Assembly: GCA_946055175.1 (NCBI GenBank)
Contig: CAMGET010000003.1
Location: 1-15,606, forward strand
From: an uncultured Roseburia sp.
GTDB taxonomy: Bacteria > Bacillota > Clostridia > Lachnospirales > Lachnospiraceae
DNA: 15,606 nucleotides
Direction: 5' to 3'
Under the pieces are notes generated by a model, which searched no databases, was not told the origin of the DNA, and was given only the letters and a program-made list of their open reading frames with translations. This document shows, in pieces, positions 1 to 9,237 of this stretch (within the stretch, counting starts at the first letter, position 1; each line of letters starts with the position of its first letter). The translations under genes were made by a program, and so were the position numbers.

Positions 1-1
1 T

Positions 2-1165
2 ATTTGTGATGAGTGTGTAGATATTTGTGCTGAAATCATCGAAGAAGAAATGGAAGAAGACCAAGGCAAGGGAACAAAGTCTGCTAAGGAAGAGATTAAT
101 CTGATTAAACCAAAGGAAATGAAAGCATTTCTGGATGAGTACGTAATCGGTCAGGAACAGGCAAAAAAAGTATTGTCGGTAGCTGTATATAATCATTATA
201 AAAGAATTATGGCAGGAGATACCGGCGATGTGGAATTACAGAAAAGTAATATCTTAATGCTTGGTCCTACCGGTTCCGGTAAGACATTTCTGGCACAGAC
301 GCTGGCAAAAATTCTGAATGTACCATTCGCGATTGCAGATGCTACTACATTAACAGAAGCAGGGTATGTCGGTGAAGATGTAGAAAATATTCTTTTGAAA
401 TTGATTCAGGCAGCAGATTATGATATAGAACGCGCCCAGCATGGTATTATTTACATCGATGAAATTGATAAGATATCAAAGAAATCAGAGAACGTTTCCA
501 TTACCAGAGACGTTTCCGGCGAAGGTGTACAACAGGCACTGTTAAAAATCTTAGAAGGTACGGTTGCCTCTGTTCCGCCACAGGGAGGAAGAAAGCATCC
601 ACAGCAGGAATTGATACCAATTGATACGACAAATATCTTATTCATATGTGGAGGTGCTTTTGATGGTCTGGAAAAGATAGTCGAGAAACGACTTGATCAG
701 AAAACCATTGGATTTAACGCAACTGTACAGGCAAAGGGTGAGATGAATGTGGGAGAGGCATTTAAACATGTTCTTCCACAGGATTTTATTAAATTTGGTC
801 TGATACCGGAGTTTATCGGACGTGTTCCGGTAACGGTAGCATTAGATATGCTGGATAAGGAGGCACTTATCCGTATTTTAAAAGAGCCGAAGAATGCCTT
901 GGCCAAGCAGTATATGAAGTTGTTTGAACTGGACGGAGTGGCTTTGGAATTTGAAGAATCTGCATTGGAAACAATTGTAGACAAAGCGCTGGAGCGAAAG
1001 ACCGGAGCAAGAGGTCTTCGTGCTATTATGGAAGCAGCTACTTTGGATTTGATGTATCAGATTCCTTCTGACGAGTCAATCGCAAAATGTGTGATTACAA
1101 AAGAAATGGTAGAAGATGCTTTGGCGGTTGAAGGTCAGGATATAAAAAAGATTGAAGCAAGTTAA
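2..1165 (+). CDS. clpX: ATP-dependent Clp protease, unfoldase subunit ClpX (5' end missing)
   Basis: This is the AAA+ unfoldase that recognises tagged or damaged cytosolic proteins and threads them into the ClpP chamber. The reading frame is open from base 2 and already carries the second half of the N-terminal zinc finger (CDEC at bases 5-16), so the true start lies upstream; the ATG at base 50 is internal. About 387 residues are in the window, against roughly 410-430 for the family. Visible motifs in order are Walker A GPTGSGKT (263-286), the GYVG pore loop (362-373), Walker B with DE at 458-463, the second pore loop around GGRKHPQQE, the IGF loop that docks on ClpP (707-715), and the arginine-rich GARGLR sensor region near the C terminus. 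lon follows after a hairpin, as in many Firmicutes. Identity is certain; only the 5' end is missing. Confidence 0.98.
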   Translation: MCDECVDICAEIIEEEMEEDQGKGTKSAKEEINLIKPKEMKAFLDEYVIGQEQAKKVLSVAVYNHYKRIMAGDTGDVELQKSNILMLGPTGSGKTFLAQTLAKILNVPFAIADATTLTEAGYVGEDVENILLKLIQAADYDIERAQHGIIYIDEIDKISKKSENVSITRDVSGEGVQQALLKILEGTVASVPPQGGRKHPQQELIPIDTTNILFICGGAFDGLEKIVEKRLDQKTIGFNATVQAKGEMNVGEAFKHVLPQDFIKFGLIPEFIGRVPVTVALDMLDKEALIRILKEPKNALAKQYMKLFELDGVALEFEESALETIVDKALERKTGARGLRAIMEAATLDLMYQIPSDESIAKCVITKEMVEDALAVEGQDIKKIEAS

Positions 1166-1172
1166 TTTGGAG

Positions 1173-1200
1173 GAGTCTGCATGTATGCAGACTCTTTGTG
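1173..1200 (+). terminator. Hairpin terminator after clpX
   Basis: A perfect 10-bp inverted repeat (GAGTCTGCAT at 1173-1182, ATGCAGACTC at 1185-1194) starts eight bases after the clpX stop. It is followed by a short T-rich stretch (TTTGTG). In RNA it would form a 9-bp stem with a UGUA loop. The T-run is short and broken, so termination may be partial and allow read-through into lon. No convincing promoter was found between the hairpin and lon. Confidence 0.6.
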
Positions 1201-1228
1201 TAAATAATGATATGTACATGGAGAAATG

Positions 1229-3547
1229 ATGGATACAATGATTAGAAAACTACCTGCAGTTGCATTGCGCGGGATGGTGATTCTGCCGGGGATGATTGCT
1301 CATTTTGATGTAAGTCGTGAAAAATCCATTCGGGCAGTAGAAGAAAGTATGATGGATGAACAGCATATTTTTCTTGTTGCGCAGAAGGATGTAGAACAAG
1401 AAGAACCGGGTATTGAGGATGTTTACAAAATTGGTACAATTGCTGAAGTGAAGCAGGTAATTAAGCTTCAGAATAAAGTGGTCCGTATTTTGGTAGAAGG
1501 AAAAGAACGGGCGGAACTATCTGCATTTCTTGACAGCACAGATTATCTGTATACAGAGGTTATCTGCTTTGATGAAGAAGCAGAAGGAGAACTGCCTGAG
1601 GAAGTAAAAGAAGCCATGGTACGCAGTGTACAGGAGACTTTTGGAAAATATCTGGCTGTCAATCCCAAAGTGGGGAAAGATCTGCAGCGGCATTTAAATG
1701 AAATGAATGATTTAAAGAAGCTGATGGATTTATTGGCAAATAATATTCCGGTGCATTATGAAGAAAAACAAAAAATCTTAGAAGCAGTTTCTTTGACAGA
1801 ACGTTATGAAGTTTTGATGGCACTTTTAATTAAGGAAATTGAGGTAACCGCAATAAAAAATGATTTCCAAAAGAAAGTGAAAGAACGAGTAGATAAAAAT
1901 CAGAAAGAGTATTTACTGCGAGAGCAGATGAAGGTCATTCGAGAGGAGCTGGGAGAAGATAATACGGAGTCGGATGCCGATGCTTTTAAGGATGCTCTTA
2001 AAAAACTGAAGGCGGATAAGGAAGTAAAGGATAAGATTAACAAAGAGATTGACCGCTTTAAAAATATTGCATCAAGTTCTTCGGAAAGTGCAGTATCCAG
2101 AGGCTATATAGAAACGCTTTTAGAACTGCCTTGGGATAAGACTTCCAGAGATAATCGTGATATTAAAAATGCAGAACGTATTTTGGATGAGGATCATTAC
2201 GGGCTGGAAAAAGTAAAAGAACGTATGTTAGAGTTTTTGGCAGTGCGTAATCTGACCAGTAAAGGAGAAAGTCCGATTATTTGTCTTGTCGGACCTCCGG
2301 GAACCGGTAAAACGAGTATTGCGCGTTCGGTTGCAAGGGCGTTGGATAAAAAGTATGTGCGCATCTGTCTGGGCGGTGTCCGGGACGAGGCGGAAATCCG
2401 TGGACACAGAAGAACCTATGTAGGTGCAATGCCGGGGCGCATTGTAAATGGTTTAAAGAGTGCCGGTGTTAAGAACCCTCTTATGTTATTGGATGAAATT
2501 GATAAGATGAGCGGAGATTTTAAAGGAGATCCGGCTTCAGCCTTGCTGGAAGTATTGGATTCTGAACAAAATAATAAGTTCCGTGACCACTATATAGAAA
2601 TACCGATTGATTTGTCTGAGGTACTTTTTATTGCGACCGCTAACTCCGTACAGAATATTCCAAGACCTCTTTTAGACCGTATGGAAGTAATCGAGGTATC
2701 CAGCTATACAGAAAATGAAAAACTGCATATCGCAAAGCGCCATTTGCTTAATAAACAGATGACGAAAAACGGGTTAAAAGAAGGAGAACTTACCGTAAGT
2801 GATAAGGCGCTCGCTGCTATTATAAGCGGCTATACAAGAGAAGCCGGTGTTCGTAATCTGGAGCGGAAACTGGGTGAAATCTGCCGGAAAGCTGCAAGAG
2901 AAATATACGAGGACAAAAAGCAAAAAATTAAGATAACGGAACAGAATCTGACAAAGTATCTTGGAAAAGTGAAGTATGATTTTGATAGGAAAAATGAGCA
3001 GGACGAAATCGGTGTTGTACGAGGCCTTGCATGGACTAGTGTAGGCGGAGATACGTTAGAAATTGAAGTAAATATCATGCCGGGAAAAGGCGAGTTTCTG
3101 CTCACGGGACAGCTTGGAGATGTGATGAAAGAGTCTGCTCAGGCCGGAATCAGTTATATCCGTTCTGTGAGTGAACAATATCAGATTCCGAAGAAGTTTT
3201 TCCAAGAACATGATATCCATATTCATATTCCGGAAGGAGCAGTTCCAAAGGATGGACCATCGGCAGGCATTACCATGGCTACAGCCATGTTGTCGGCAAT
3301 TATTAAGAAACCGGTAAGAGCAGATGTAGCCATGACAGGAGAAATCACACTGCGCGGACGGGTGCTTCCAATCGGAGGTTTAAAAGAAAAAATTTTAGCC
3401 GCTAAAAATGCAGGAATTAAGACAGTCTGCATTCCGAAGAAAAATGAGAAAGATGTGGATGAGATTGCGGCTGAAATAAAAAAAGGCTTGGAATTTGTTT
3501 TTGTGGAGCAGATAGAGGATGTGCTAAATGTTGCTCTTGTGAAATAA
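1229..3547 (+). CDS. lon: ATP-dependent protease Lon (LonA type)
   Basis: This is a cytosolic homohexameric AAA+ serine protease that degrades misfolded and short-lived regulatory proteins. Counting from the ATG at 1226 (773 residues, normal for LonA), it has an N-terminal substrate-binding domain (about 8-200), a coiled-coil linker (about 200-300), Walker A GPPGTGKT at 356-363, Walker B with D423-E424, and a protease domain from about 590 with the Ser-Lys dyad S679 (in PKDGPSAG) and K722. These positions match the classic E. coli numbering. The gene begins with ATGATG; GGAG at 1220-1223 is only 2 bases from the first ATG but 5 from the second, so the second ATG (1229) is preferred. It lies between clpX and ysxC. 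The membrane-anchored lonB that precedes lonA in Bacillus is absent. No HrcA/CIRCE operator is visible upstream. Confidence 0.97.
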   Translation: MDTMIRKLPAVALRGMVILPGMIAHFDVSREKSIRAVEESMMDEQHIFLVAQKDVEQEEPGIEDVYKIGTIAEVKQVIKLQNKVVRILVEGKERAELSAFLDSTDYLYTEVICFDEEAEGELPEEVKEAMVRSVQETFGKYLAVNPKVGKDLQRHLNEMNDLKKLMDLLANNIPVHYEEKQKILEAVSLTERYEVLMALLIKEIEVTAIKNDFQKKVKERVDKNQKEYLLREQMKVIREELGEDNTESDADAFKDALKKLKADKEVKDKINKEIDRFKNIASSSSESAVSRGYIETLLELPWDKTSRDNRDIKNAERILDEDHYGLEKVKERMLEFLAVRNLTSKGESPIICLVGPPGTGKTSIARSVARALDKKYVRICLGGVRDEAEIRGHRRTYVGAMPGRIVNGLKSAGVKNPLMLLDEIDKMSGDFKGDPASALLEVLDSEQNNKFRDHYIEIPIDLSEVLFIATANSVQNIPRPLLDRMEVIEVSSYTENEKLHIAKRHLLNKQMTKNGLKEGELTVSDKALAAIISGYTREAGVRNLERKLGEICRKAAREIYEDKKQKIKITEQNLTKYLGKVKYDFDRKNEQDEIGVVRGLAWTSVGGDTLEIEVNIMPGKGEFLLTGQLGDVMKESAQAGISYIRSVSEQYQIPKKFFQEHDIHIHIPEGAVPKDGPSAGITMATAMLSAIIKKPVRADVAMTGEITLRGRVLPIGGLKEKILAAKNAGIKTVCIPKKNEKDVDEIAAEIKKGLEFVFVEQIEDVLNVALVK

Positions 3548-3586
3548 GTACCAAAGTCGTATGATAATAATGTTAAGGAGCACATG

Positions 3587-4186
3587 ATGGTAATAAAAAA
3601 TGTAAGCCTGGAAACCGTTTGTGGTATCACAAGTAAAATTCCGGATAATCTATATAATGAAGTAGCATTTGCCGGAAAGTCAAATGTGGGAAAATCTTCG
3701 TTGATAAATGCACTCATGAACCGGAAATCCCTTGCAAGGACCTCAGCGCAGCCGGGGAAAACGCAGACCATTAACTTTTACAATATCAATGATGCCATGT
3801 ATCTGGTAGATTTGCCGGGATATGGTTATGCCAAGGTTTCAGAGAGTGAAAAAGAAAAATGGGGCAAAATGATTGAAAAATACTTAAAGACTTCTAAAAA
3901 ATTAAAGGCAGTCTTTTTGTTGATTGATATTCGTCATGACCCATCCGCAAATGATAGAATGATGTATGAATGGATGGATTACCAGGGATATGCGCCAATC
4001 ATCATCGCCACAAAACTGGACAAGATTAAGCGCAGCCAGGTGCAGAAGAATATTAAGGCAATCAGAGAAGGATTAAAGGTAAAACCGGGAACCATTATTA
4101 TTCCATTTTCTGCGGAAACCAAGCAGGGAAGAGATGAAATCTGGGAATTGATAGATTCCCTTGTTTTACCACAGGAAGAACAATAG
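3587..4186 (+). CDS. ysxC: Ribosome-assembly GTPase YsxC/EngB (YihA family)
   Basis: This is a small TrmE-Era-EngA-EngB-Septin-like GTPase needed for late assembly of the large ribosomal subunit. All G motifs are present, counted from the ATG at 3584: G1 GKSNVGKSS (31-39), G2 threonines in the GKTQT stretch (58-62), G3 DLPGYG (76-81), G4 TKLD (143-146) and G5 SAE (176-178). At about 200 residues the protein is full length. The start is again a doublet ATGATG: AAGGAG at 3575-3580 is 3 bases from the first ATG and 6 from the second, so 3587 is favoured. It follows lon by about 39 bases with no terminator, which suggests co-transcription. The lon-ysxC order is conserved in Bacillus and Clostridia. 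Confidence 0.96.
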   Translation: MVIKNVSLETVCGITSKIPDNLYNEVAFAGKSNVGKSSLINALMNRKSLARTSAQPGKTQTINFYNINDAMYLVDLPGYGYAKVSESEKEKWGKMIEKYLKTSKKLKAVFLLIDIRHDPSANDRMMYEWMDYQGYAPIIIATKLDKIKRSQVQKNIKAIREGLKVKPGTIIIPFSAETKQGRDEIWELIDSLVLPQEEQ

Positions 4187-4203
4187 CGGGAGGAAATGTA
4201 CCG

Positions 4204-5673
4204 ATGAAGCAGTCAGAACAACGAAATTTGACAATGGTAATGGATTTGTACGAGCTTACAATGGCAAACGGCTATTTTAACGATGGGGATAAAGAAACGA
4301 GAGTAGCCTTTGACGTATTTTACCGCAAGAATCCGGACAGAGGCGGTTTTGCTATTTTTGCCGGATTGGAGCAGATTATAGAGTATATTGAAAACCTGCA
4401 TTTTTCTGAGGAAGATGTTGCGTACTTACGATCTTTGAATACTTTTACGGAGGACTTCCTGACTTATTTGAAAACATTCTCTTTCCACGGCGACTTGTAT
4501 GCATTCCCGGAAGGAACGATTATGTATCCCAATGAACCGGTGATTACTGTGGTGGCACCGCTTATTGATGCACAGTTGGTTGAGACAGCGATTCTGGCAT
4601 TGGTAAATCACCAGTCCCTGGTGGCAACAAAGACAAGAAGAATTGTAAAAGCTGCTGCCGGAAAAGCGGTGGCTGATTTTGGAGCAAGACGCGCTCACAA
4701 TATGGATGCGGCAGTATATGGTGCCAGAGCTGCTTATATTGGCGGTGCAGTTGGAACGGCCACTGTTTTGGCAGGGCAGATGTTTGATATTCCGGTAAGC
4801 GGCACGATGGCACACAGCTGGGTGATGTATTACCAGGATGAGTTTGAAGCATTTAAGCATTATGCAGAAAACTACCCGGATAATACCGTATTGCTGGTAG
4901 ATACCTATGATACCTTAAAATCCGGAATCCCGAATGCAATCCGTACCGCAAAAGAAGTACTGGAACCGATGGGAAAACGCCTAAAGGGAATTCGTATTGA
5001 CAGTGGAGACCTTGCCTACCTTTCTATTAAGGTTCGCGATATGCTGGATGAAGCAGGACTTACGGATTGTAAGATTATTGTTTCCAACAGCCTGGATGAA
5101 TACACTATTAATTCTTTAATTGCGCAGAATGCGAAAATTGATAGTTATGGTGTGGGAGAGCGTTTAATTACAGGTGCTTCCAGTGAATATTCGGATGATA
5201 CCATATCACTTCTTGGTGCCGTATATAAGATTGCGGCAGTGGAAGAAAATGGTACCTTTATGCCCCGTATTAAGATTTCCGGAAATGTAGAGAAAATCAC
5301 GAATCCGGGATTGAAAAAGGTGTATCGTGTCTATGATGCTAAGGGAAAAGCCAGAGCGGATTTGATTGCAAAGGCAGAGGAAGAAATCGATATGACAAAG
5401 GAGTTTCGATTTGTAGATCCGGAAATGCCATGGAAAAATCAGTTTTTTACAAATTGTACGGTAAAACCGCTTCAACAGAAAATTTTCGAAAATGGTAAAA
5501 GGGTATATAGCCAGCCATCATTGAAAGAAATCAGGGCTTATGTAGACAAACAGCTGAAGGAAGAAATCTGGGAAGAAGAACAGCGATTCTATAATCCGCA
5601 TAAACACTATATGGATATGACCCCGGATTACTATGATATGAAAATGAGTCTGCTTCATGACTCAAGAAAGTAA
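4204..5673 (+). CDS. pncB: Nicotinate phosphoribosyltransferase
   Basis: The enzyme joins nicotinate to phosphoribosyl pyrophosphate, with ATP hydrolysis, to give nicotinate mononucleotide, the first step of the Preiss-Handler route to NAD. The 489-residue length fits the Gram-positive form. Recognisable segments are the N-terminal DLYELTMANGYF, the DFGARRAH segment (158-165), the GTMAHSW motif with H204 at the position of the histidine phosphorylated in characterised homologues, and RIDSGDL (264-270) in the phosphate-binding part of the barrel. GGGAGG at 4188-4193 lies 10 bases before the ATG. It starts 17 bases after ysxC, so the two are probably in one transcript, though they are not functionally related. 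No niacin-responsive operator or NAD riboswitch is visible in the short gap. Confidence 0.96.
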   Translation: MKQSEQRNLTMVMDLYELTMANGYFNDGDKETRVAFDVFYRKNPDRGGFAIFAGLEQIIEYIENLHFSEEDVAYLRSLNTFTEDFLTYLKTFSFHGDLYAFPEGTIMYPNEPVITVVAPLIDAQLVETAILALVNHQSLVATKTRRIVKAAAGKAVADFGARRAHNMDAAVYGARAAYIGGAVGTATVLAGQMFDIPVSGTMAHSWVMYYQDEFEAFKHYAENYPDNTVLLVDTYDTLKSGIPNAIRTAKEVLEPMGKRLKGIRIDSGDLAYLSIKVRDMLDEAGLTDCKIIVSNSLDEYTINSLIAQNAKIDSYGVGERLITGASSEYSDDTISLLGAVYKIAAVEENGTFMPRIKISGNVEKITNPGLKKVYRVYDAKGKARADLIAKAEEEIDMTKEFRFVDPEMPWKNQFFTNCTVKPLQQKIFENGKRVYSQPSLKEIRAYVDKQLKEEIWEEEQRFYNPHKHYMDMTPDYYDMKMSLLHDSRK

Positions 5674-5706
5674 TATTGAAATAGAACAAAGAATGGAGAC
5701 TTGTAA

Positions 5707-7485
5707 ATGTTTAGAAAGACAAAAATTATTTGTACACTGGGACCGGCAACTGATAAAGGTGATGTATTAAAGCAGCTGATTTTGGAAGGTATGAATGTTG
5801 CACGTTTTAATTTTTCACACGGAAGCTATGAGGAGCAGAAAGGACGCTTAGAACAGCTTTGTAAATTGCGCACAGAATTAAAATGTCCGGTTGCAGCACT
5901 GCTGGATACAAAAGGACCGGAAATCAGACTGCGTGATTTTGCGGATGGAAAGGTAGAGTTAAAGAGTGGACAGACCTTTACACTGACAACGGAAGAAATA
6001 TTAGGTGATGCAAATCGTGTTTCTGTCACTTATAAAAATTTACCAAATGATGTCAAAGTGGGGGGACATATTCTGATTGATGATGGTTTAATCGGAATGG
6101 AAGTGATTTCAATCGAACCGGTTGCCGGAGCAAAAGCAGATGCAGAAGGTCATCAGCCGATGAATATTGTATGCCGTGTGTTAAACAGCGGAATCATATC
6201 CAATAAAAAGGGCGTGAATGTTCCGAATGTAGATCTTTCTATGCCATATATCAGTGAAAAGGATTATAATGATATCCTTTTTGGTATTGAAAATGATTAT
6301 GATTTTATTGCAGCTTCCTTTGTGCGCAACGCAGATGATGTTCTTGCCATTCGCAAGATTCTAAAGGAAAAAGGCGGTAAAGATATTAAGATTATTGCAA
6401 AAATTGAGAATATGCAGGGTGTCAAAAATATCGATGAAATCATCCGCGTTTCTGATGGTATCATGGTTGCCCGTGGTGACATGGGTGTTGAGATTCCGTT
6501 GGAAGATGTTCCGGTCATGCAGAAAATGATTATTAAAAAAGTATTGGATGCAGGAAAGGTGGTTATTACAGCAACACAGATGCTGGATTCCATGATGAAA
6601 CATCCAAGACCAACCAGAGCAGAGTCAACGGACGTAGCCAATGCGATTTATGACGGAACAAGTGCAATCATGCTTTCCGGTGAGACGGCAGCCGGTATGT
6701 ATCCGGTAGAAGCACTAAAGACCATGGTACGTATTGCGATGAGAACAGAACAGGATATTAATTATTGGCAGCGTTTGCGTACCAGACATACGTTAAGTAA
6801 TCCGGATATGACAAATGCAATTTCTCATGCAACCTGTACGATGGCAGAGGATTTAAATGCAGCTGCAATTATTACGGTTACAAAATCAGGGCGTACTGCT
6901 CGTATGGTATCGAAATACCGTCCGGCAACACCGATTATCTGTGGATGCCTGACAGAAAAGGTATACCGTCAGACCGGTCTCTCCTGGGGCGTATTGCCAC
7001 TTTTGCTGGAGAAGAAAGATAATGCACAAGACTTGTTTGACTATGCGGTAGATGCGACAGAAAAAGCCGGCTTTATTTCAAAGGGAGATGTTGTAGTATT
7101 AACAGCCGGTGTTCCGCTTGGAGTTTCCGGTACGACGAATTTGATTAAAGTGCAGGTAGCAGGTCATATTCTGGTACGTGGCCGTGGCATCAATAAAAAG
7201 AGCGTTTCTGCAAATTTATGTGTCTGCCACGATGAGAATGACTTAAAACAGTTTAAGTCCGGTGATATCATTGTTGCCAGAGACACAAACAACGAAATGA
7301 TGGAACAAATCCGCCAGGCAGCAGGTTTAATCGTGGAAACAGATGATGCAAATTGTCATGCTGCAATTGTAGGATTAAGCCTGGATATTCCGGTTTTGAT
7401 TGGGTCTGAGAACGCTCTCGAAATCCTAAAATCCAGCTCCTTTGTAGAACTGGATGCGGAAAATGGAGTAGTAACCGCGAACTAA
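5707..7485 (+). CDS. pyk: Pyruvate kinase with C-terminal PEP-utiliser-like domain
   Basis: It converts phosphoenolpyruvate and ADP to pyruvate and ATP, the last step of glycolysis. At 592 residues it is the long Bacillus/Clostridia form rather than the 470-residue enterobacterial form. Substrate and metal residues are in place: R33, N35, S37 and H38 in ARFNFSHG, D67-TKGPEIR, catalytic K232 and E234 in IIAKIEN, D258 in RGDMG, and ITATQMLDSM. The effector domain covers about 360-475. The last hundred residues form a domain like the mobile phosphohistidine domain of PEP synthase and PPDK, with H551 retained. The usual Thr-Ser before that histidine is Asn-Cys here. GGAG at 5695-5698 lies 8 bases before the ATG. 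It follows pncB by 33 bases. No clear GC-rich terminator follows it. Confidence 0.97.
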   Translation: MFRKTKIICTLGPATDKGDVLKQLILEGMNVARFNFSHGSYEEQKGRLEQLCKLRTELKCPVAALLDTKGPEIRLRDFADGKVELKSGQTFTLTTEEILGDANRVSVTYKNLPNDVKVGGHILIDDGLIGMEVISIEPVAGAKADAEGHQPMNIVCRVLNSGIISNKKGVNVPNVDLSMPYISEKDYNDILFGIENDYDFIAASFVRNADDVLAIRKILKEKGGKDIKIIAKIENMQGVKNIDEIIRVSDGIMVARGDMGVEIPLEDVPVMQKMIIKKVLDAGKVVITATQMLDSMMKHPRPTRAESTDVANAIYDGTSAIMLSGETAAGMYPVEALKTMVRIAMRTEQDINYWQRLRTRHTLSNPDMTNAISHATCTMAEDLNAAAIITVTKSGRTARMVSKYRPATPIICGCLTEKVYRQTGLSWGVLPLLLEKKDNAQDLFDYAVDATEKAGFISKGDVVVLTAGVPLGVSGTTNLIKVQVAGHILVRGRGINKKSVSANLCVCHDENDLKQFKSGDIIVARDTNNEMMEQIRQAAGLIVETDDANCHAAIVGLSLDIPVLIGSENALEILKSSSFVELDAENGVVTAN

Positions 7486-7527
7486 ACACCACTTTTGTAA
7501 AAATTTTGTAAAGACAAAAAAAAAGAT

Positions 7528-7555
7528 TGCAAGATAAAAAAAGTGTGTTAAAATG
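7528..7555 (+). promoter_or_regulatory. Probable sigma-A promoter for the peptide-transporter operon
   Basis: In the 122-base AT-rich gap after pyk, a TTGCAA box (7528-7533) is followed after roughly 15-16 bases by a TTAAA-type -10 region (about 7549-7555). The predicted RNA start would lie some 40-50 bases before the GTG of the lipoprotein gene. Poly-A runs in and before the spacer could act as an upstream element. The gap is low in complexity, so a chance match is possible. It otherwise holds a TTTTGTAAA direct repeat near 7491-7513, and I see no riboswitch fold. Confidence 0.42.
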
Positions 7556-7607
7556 TTAACGACAATAGAATAGTGAGAGGTTTATTTGACGAAGAGGAGA
7601 ACAAATA

Positions 7608-9197
7608 GTGAAAAAACGATTAATTAGTTTCTTACTTATGACTGTTCTGACAATGACTGCACTAAGCGCTTGCGCAGGCGGTACAGGAGAGTCTTCGGAG
7701 GATAATTCCTCTACGGAAGCAACAACTTCCACAGAATCCGGGGCGAATACCACCCAGGATGCAGAGCCGGTTTACGGAGGCTCTGTCGTAGTAGGTATAC
7801 AGCAGGATATCGACAGTCTTGACCCACATAAAGCAACAGCGGCAGGAACCACAGAGATACTGTTTAATATTTTTGAAGGTTTAGTAAAACCTGATGAAAA
7901 CGGTAACTTAATAAATGCAATTGCAAGTGATTACACAATTTCCGAAGATGGATTGGTTTATACATTTACATTACGTGATGGTGTAAAATTCCATAATGGA
8001 AATGAAGTGACAGCTGAGGATGTGAAATACTCCTTAGACCGTGTATCCGGTCTTTTGGACGGAACACCGCTTGTGTCAACCTTAAGTGTCATCACAGACG
8101 TAGCAATTTTAGATGAAAAGACGGTTCAAGTAACAGTTGATAGCCCAAACCCTGAGCTGATTTACAGCTTTACGGCAGCAATTATTCCTGCCGGCAGCGG
8201 AGAAGATGAGAATGCGGCACCAATTGGTACTGGACCGTTTTCTTTTGTTTCTTACGTGCCGCAGGAAGGAATTGTACTGGCAAAAAACACAGAGTACTGG
8301 CAGGAAGGTCTGCCTTATCTGGATGAGGTAACCTTTAAGATTATTTCAAATGTTGATACAGCAATGCTGGATATTAAGGGCGGCTCGGTTGATGTCTGCC
8401 CGTATCTGACCGATTCACAGGCAAACGAACTTGCAGGTGAATTCAACATTGTATCAGCACCTTCCAATGTCGTACAGGCACTCTTTTTAAACTGTGCCAA
8501 AGGCCCACTTGCGGATGAAAGAGTCAGACAGGCAATCTGCTATGCACTGGACAAAGATGCAATCAATGAGTTTGTAACCGGTGGAAACGGGGTGCCAATC
8601 AGTTCTGCAATGCTTCCTACTTTAGAAGAGTATTATGTAGACTTAAACGAGATGTATGGCAATACTGCCAACATCGAGATGGCAAAGCAGCTTTTGACGG
8701 AAGCAGGATATCCGGATGGTTTTGACCTCGAAATTACAGTACCTTCCAACTACGATGTACACGTTGAGACAACAGAGGTTGTGGCAGAGCAGTTAAAGCT
8801 GGCCGGTATCAATGTCACCATTAATCCGGTAGAATGGGGTGTCTGGTTAGAAGAAACCTATAAGGGAAGAAAGTATGAAGGCACCATCTGTGGTATTACA
8901 AGCGATATGACTCCGGGTTATTTGTTAAACCGCTTTGTAAGCGACTCGAAGAAGAACTTTGTGAACTTTAACAGTGAGAAATTCGATGAGACCTATGCAA
9001 AGGCTCAGGAATGTTTAACTCTGGAGGAAAAAGCTGTATATTACAGAGAATTACAGCACATTCTTTGTGAGGAGGCAGGTAGTGCATTTATTCAGGTACC
9101 ACCAATTACCATTGCAATGAACAAAAATCTTGCCGGATACAAGTTTTACCCTATTTATGTGCAGGATATGAGTACAGTATACTGGGTAAATCAATAA
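7608..9197 (+). CDS. Peptide-type ABC transporter substrate-binding lipoprotein (SBP family 5)
   Basis: This is the extracytoplasmic receptor of an Opp/Dpp/Nik-type importer, tethered to the membrane by a lipid. Residues 1-22 are a lipoprotein signal peptide: MKKR, a hydrophobic stretch, then lipobox LSAC with the modified Cys at 22. A Ser/Thr/Glu-rich flexible linker follows to about residue 50, then the SBP_bac_5 fold with the usual signatures (SLDPHKAT, FEGLVKPDENG, YTFTLRDGVKFHNG, ADERVRQAICYALDKDAI). The 529-residue length is normal. It starts with GTG; AGGAG at 7594-7598 lies 9 bases upstream. It is the first gene of the transporter operon. The substrate cannot be read from sequence: oligopeptides or dipeptides are likely, but nickel chelates, glutathione and other ligands share this family. 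Confidence 0.93.
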   Translation: MKKRLISFLLMTVLTMTALSACAGGTGESSEDNSSTEATTSTESGANTTQDAEPVYGGSVVVGIQQDIDSLDPHKATAAGTTEILFNIFEGLVKPDENGNLINAIASDYTISEDGLVYTFTLRDGVKFHNGNEVTAEDVKYSLDRVSGLLDGTPLVSTLSVITDVAILDEKTVQVTVDSPNPELIYSFTAAIIPAGSGEDENAAPIGTGPFSFVSYVPQEGIVLAKNTEYWQEGLPYLDEVTFKIISNVDTAMLDIKGGSVDVCPYLTDSQANELAGEFNIVSAPSNVVQALFLNCAKGPLADERVRQAICYALDKDAINEFVTGGNGVPISSAMLPTLEEYYVDLNEMYGNTANIEMAKQLLTEAGYPDGFDLEITVPSNYDVHVETTEVVAEQLKLAGINVTINPVEWGVWLEETYKGRKYEGTICGITSDMTPGYLLNRFVSDSKKNFVNFNSEKFDETYAKAQECLTLEEKAVYYRELQHILCEEAGSAFIQVPPITIAMNKNLAGYKFYPIYVQDMSTVYWVNQ

Positions 9198-9237
9198 GCC
9201 GGTAAAAGAAGAAAAGAAGAAAGGAAAAAAGGCAGCG

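Noticed and set aside
3223..3771. A 182-residue open frame on the minus strand across the end of lon and start of ysxC
   Set aside because: It overlaps two certain genes with intact motifs, has no ribosome binding site on its strand, and its translation shows no recognisable domain. It is a shadow frame.
4187..4203. Three-codon frame (ATG at 4196) overlapping the pncB start
   Set aside because: The ribosome binding site is only 2 bases from that ATG while it is 10 from the pncB ATG. The short frame is probably chance.
4426..4860. A 144-residue minus-strand frame inside pncB, with a second minus-strand frame (4562-4852) overlapping it
   Set aside because: Both lie wholly inside a conserved enzyme gene, are rich in Cys, His and Ser as is typical of antisense readings, and have no supporting signals.
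7486..7607. Riboswitch or T-box in the gap before the transporter operon
   Set aside because: The gap is AT-rich and low in complexity, has no stable GC stems, and shows no T-box or other leader consensus that I recognise.
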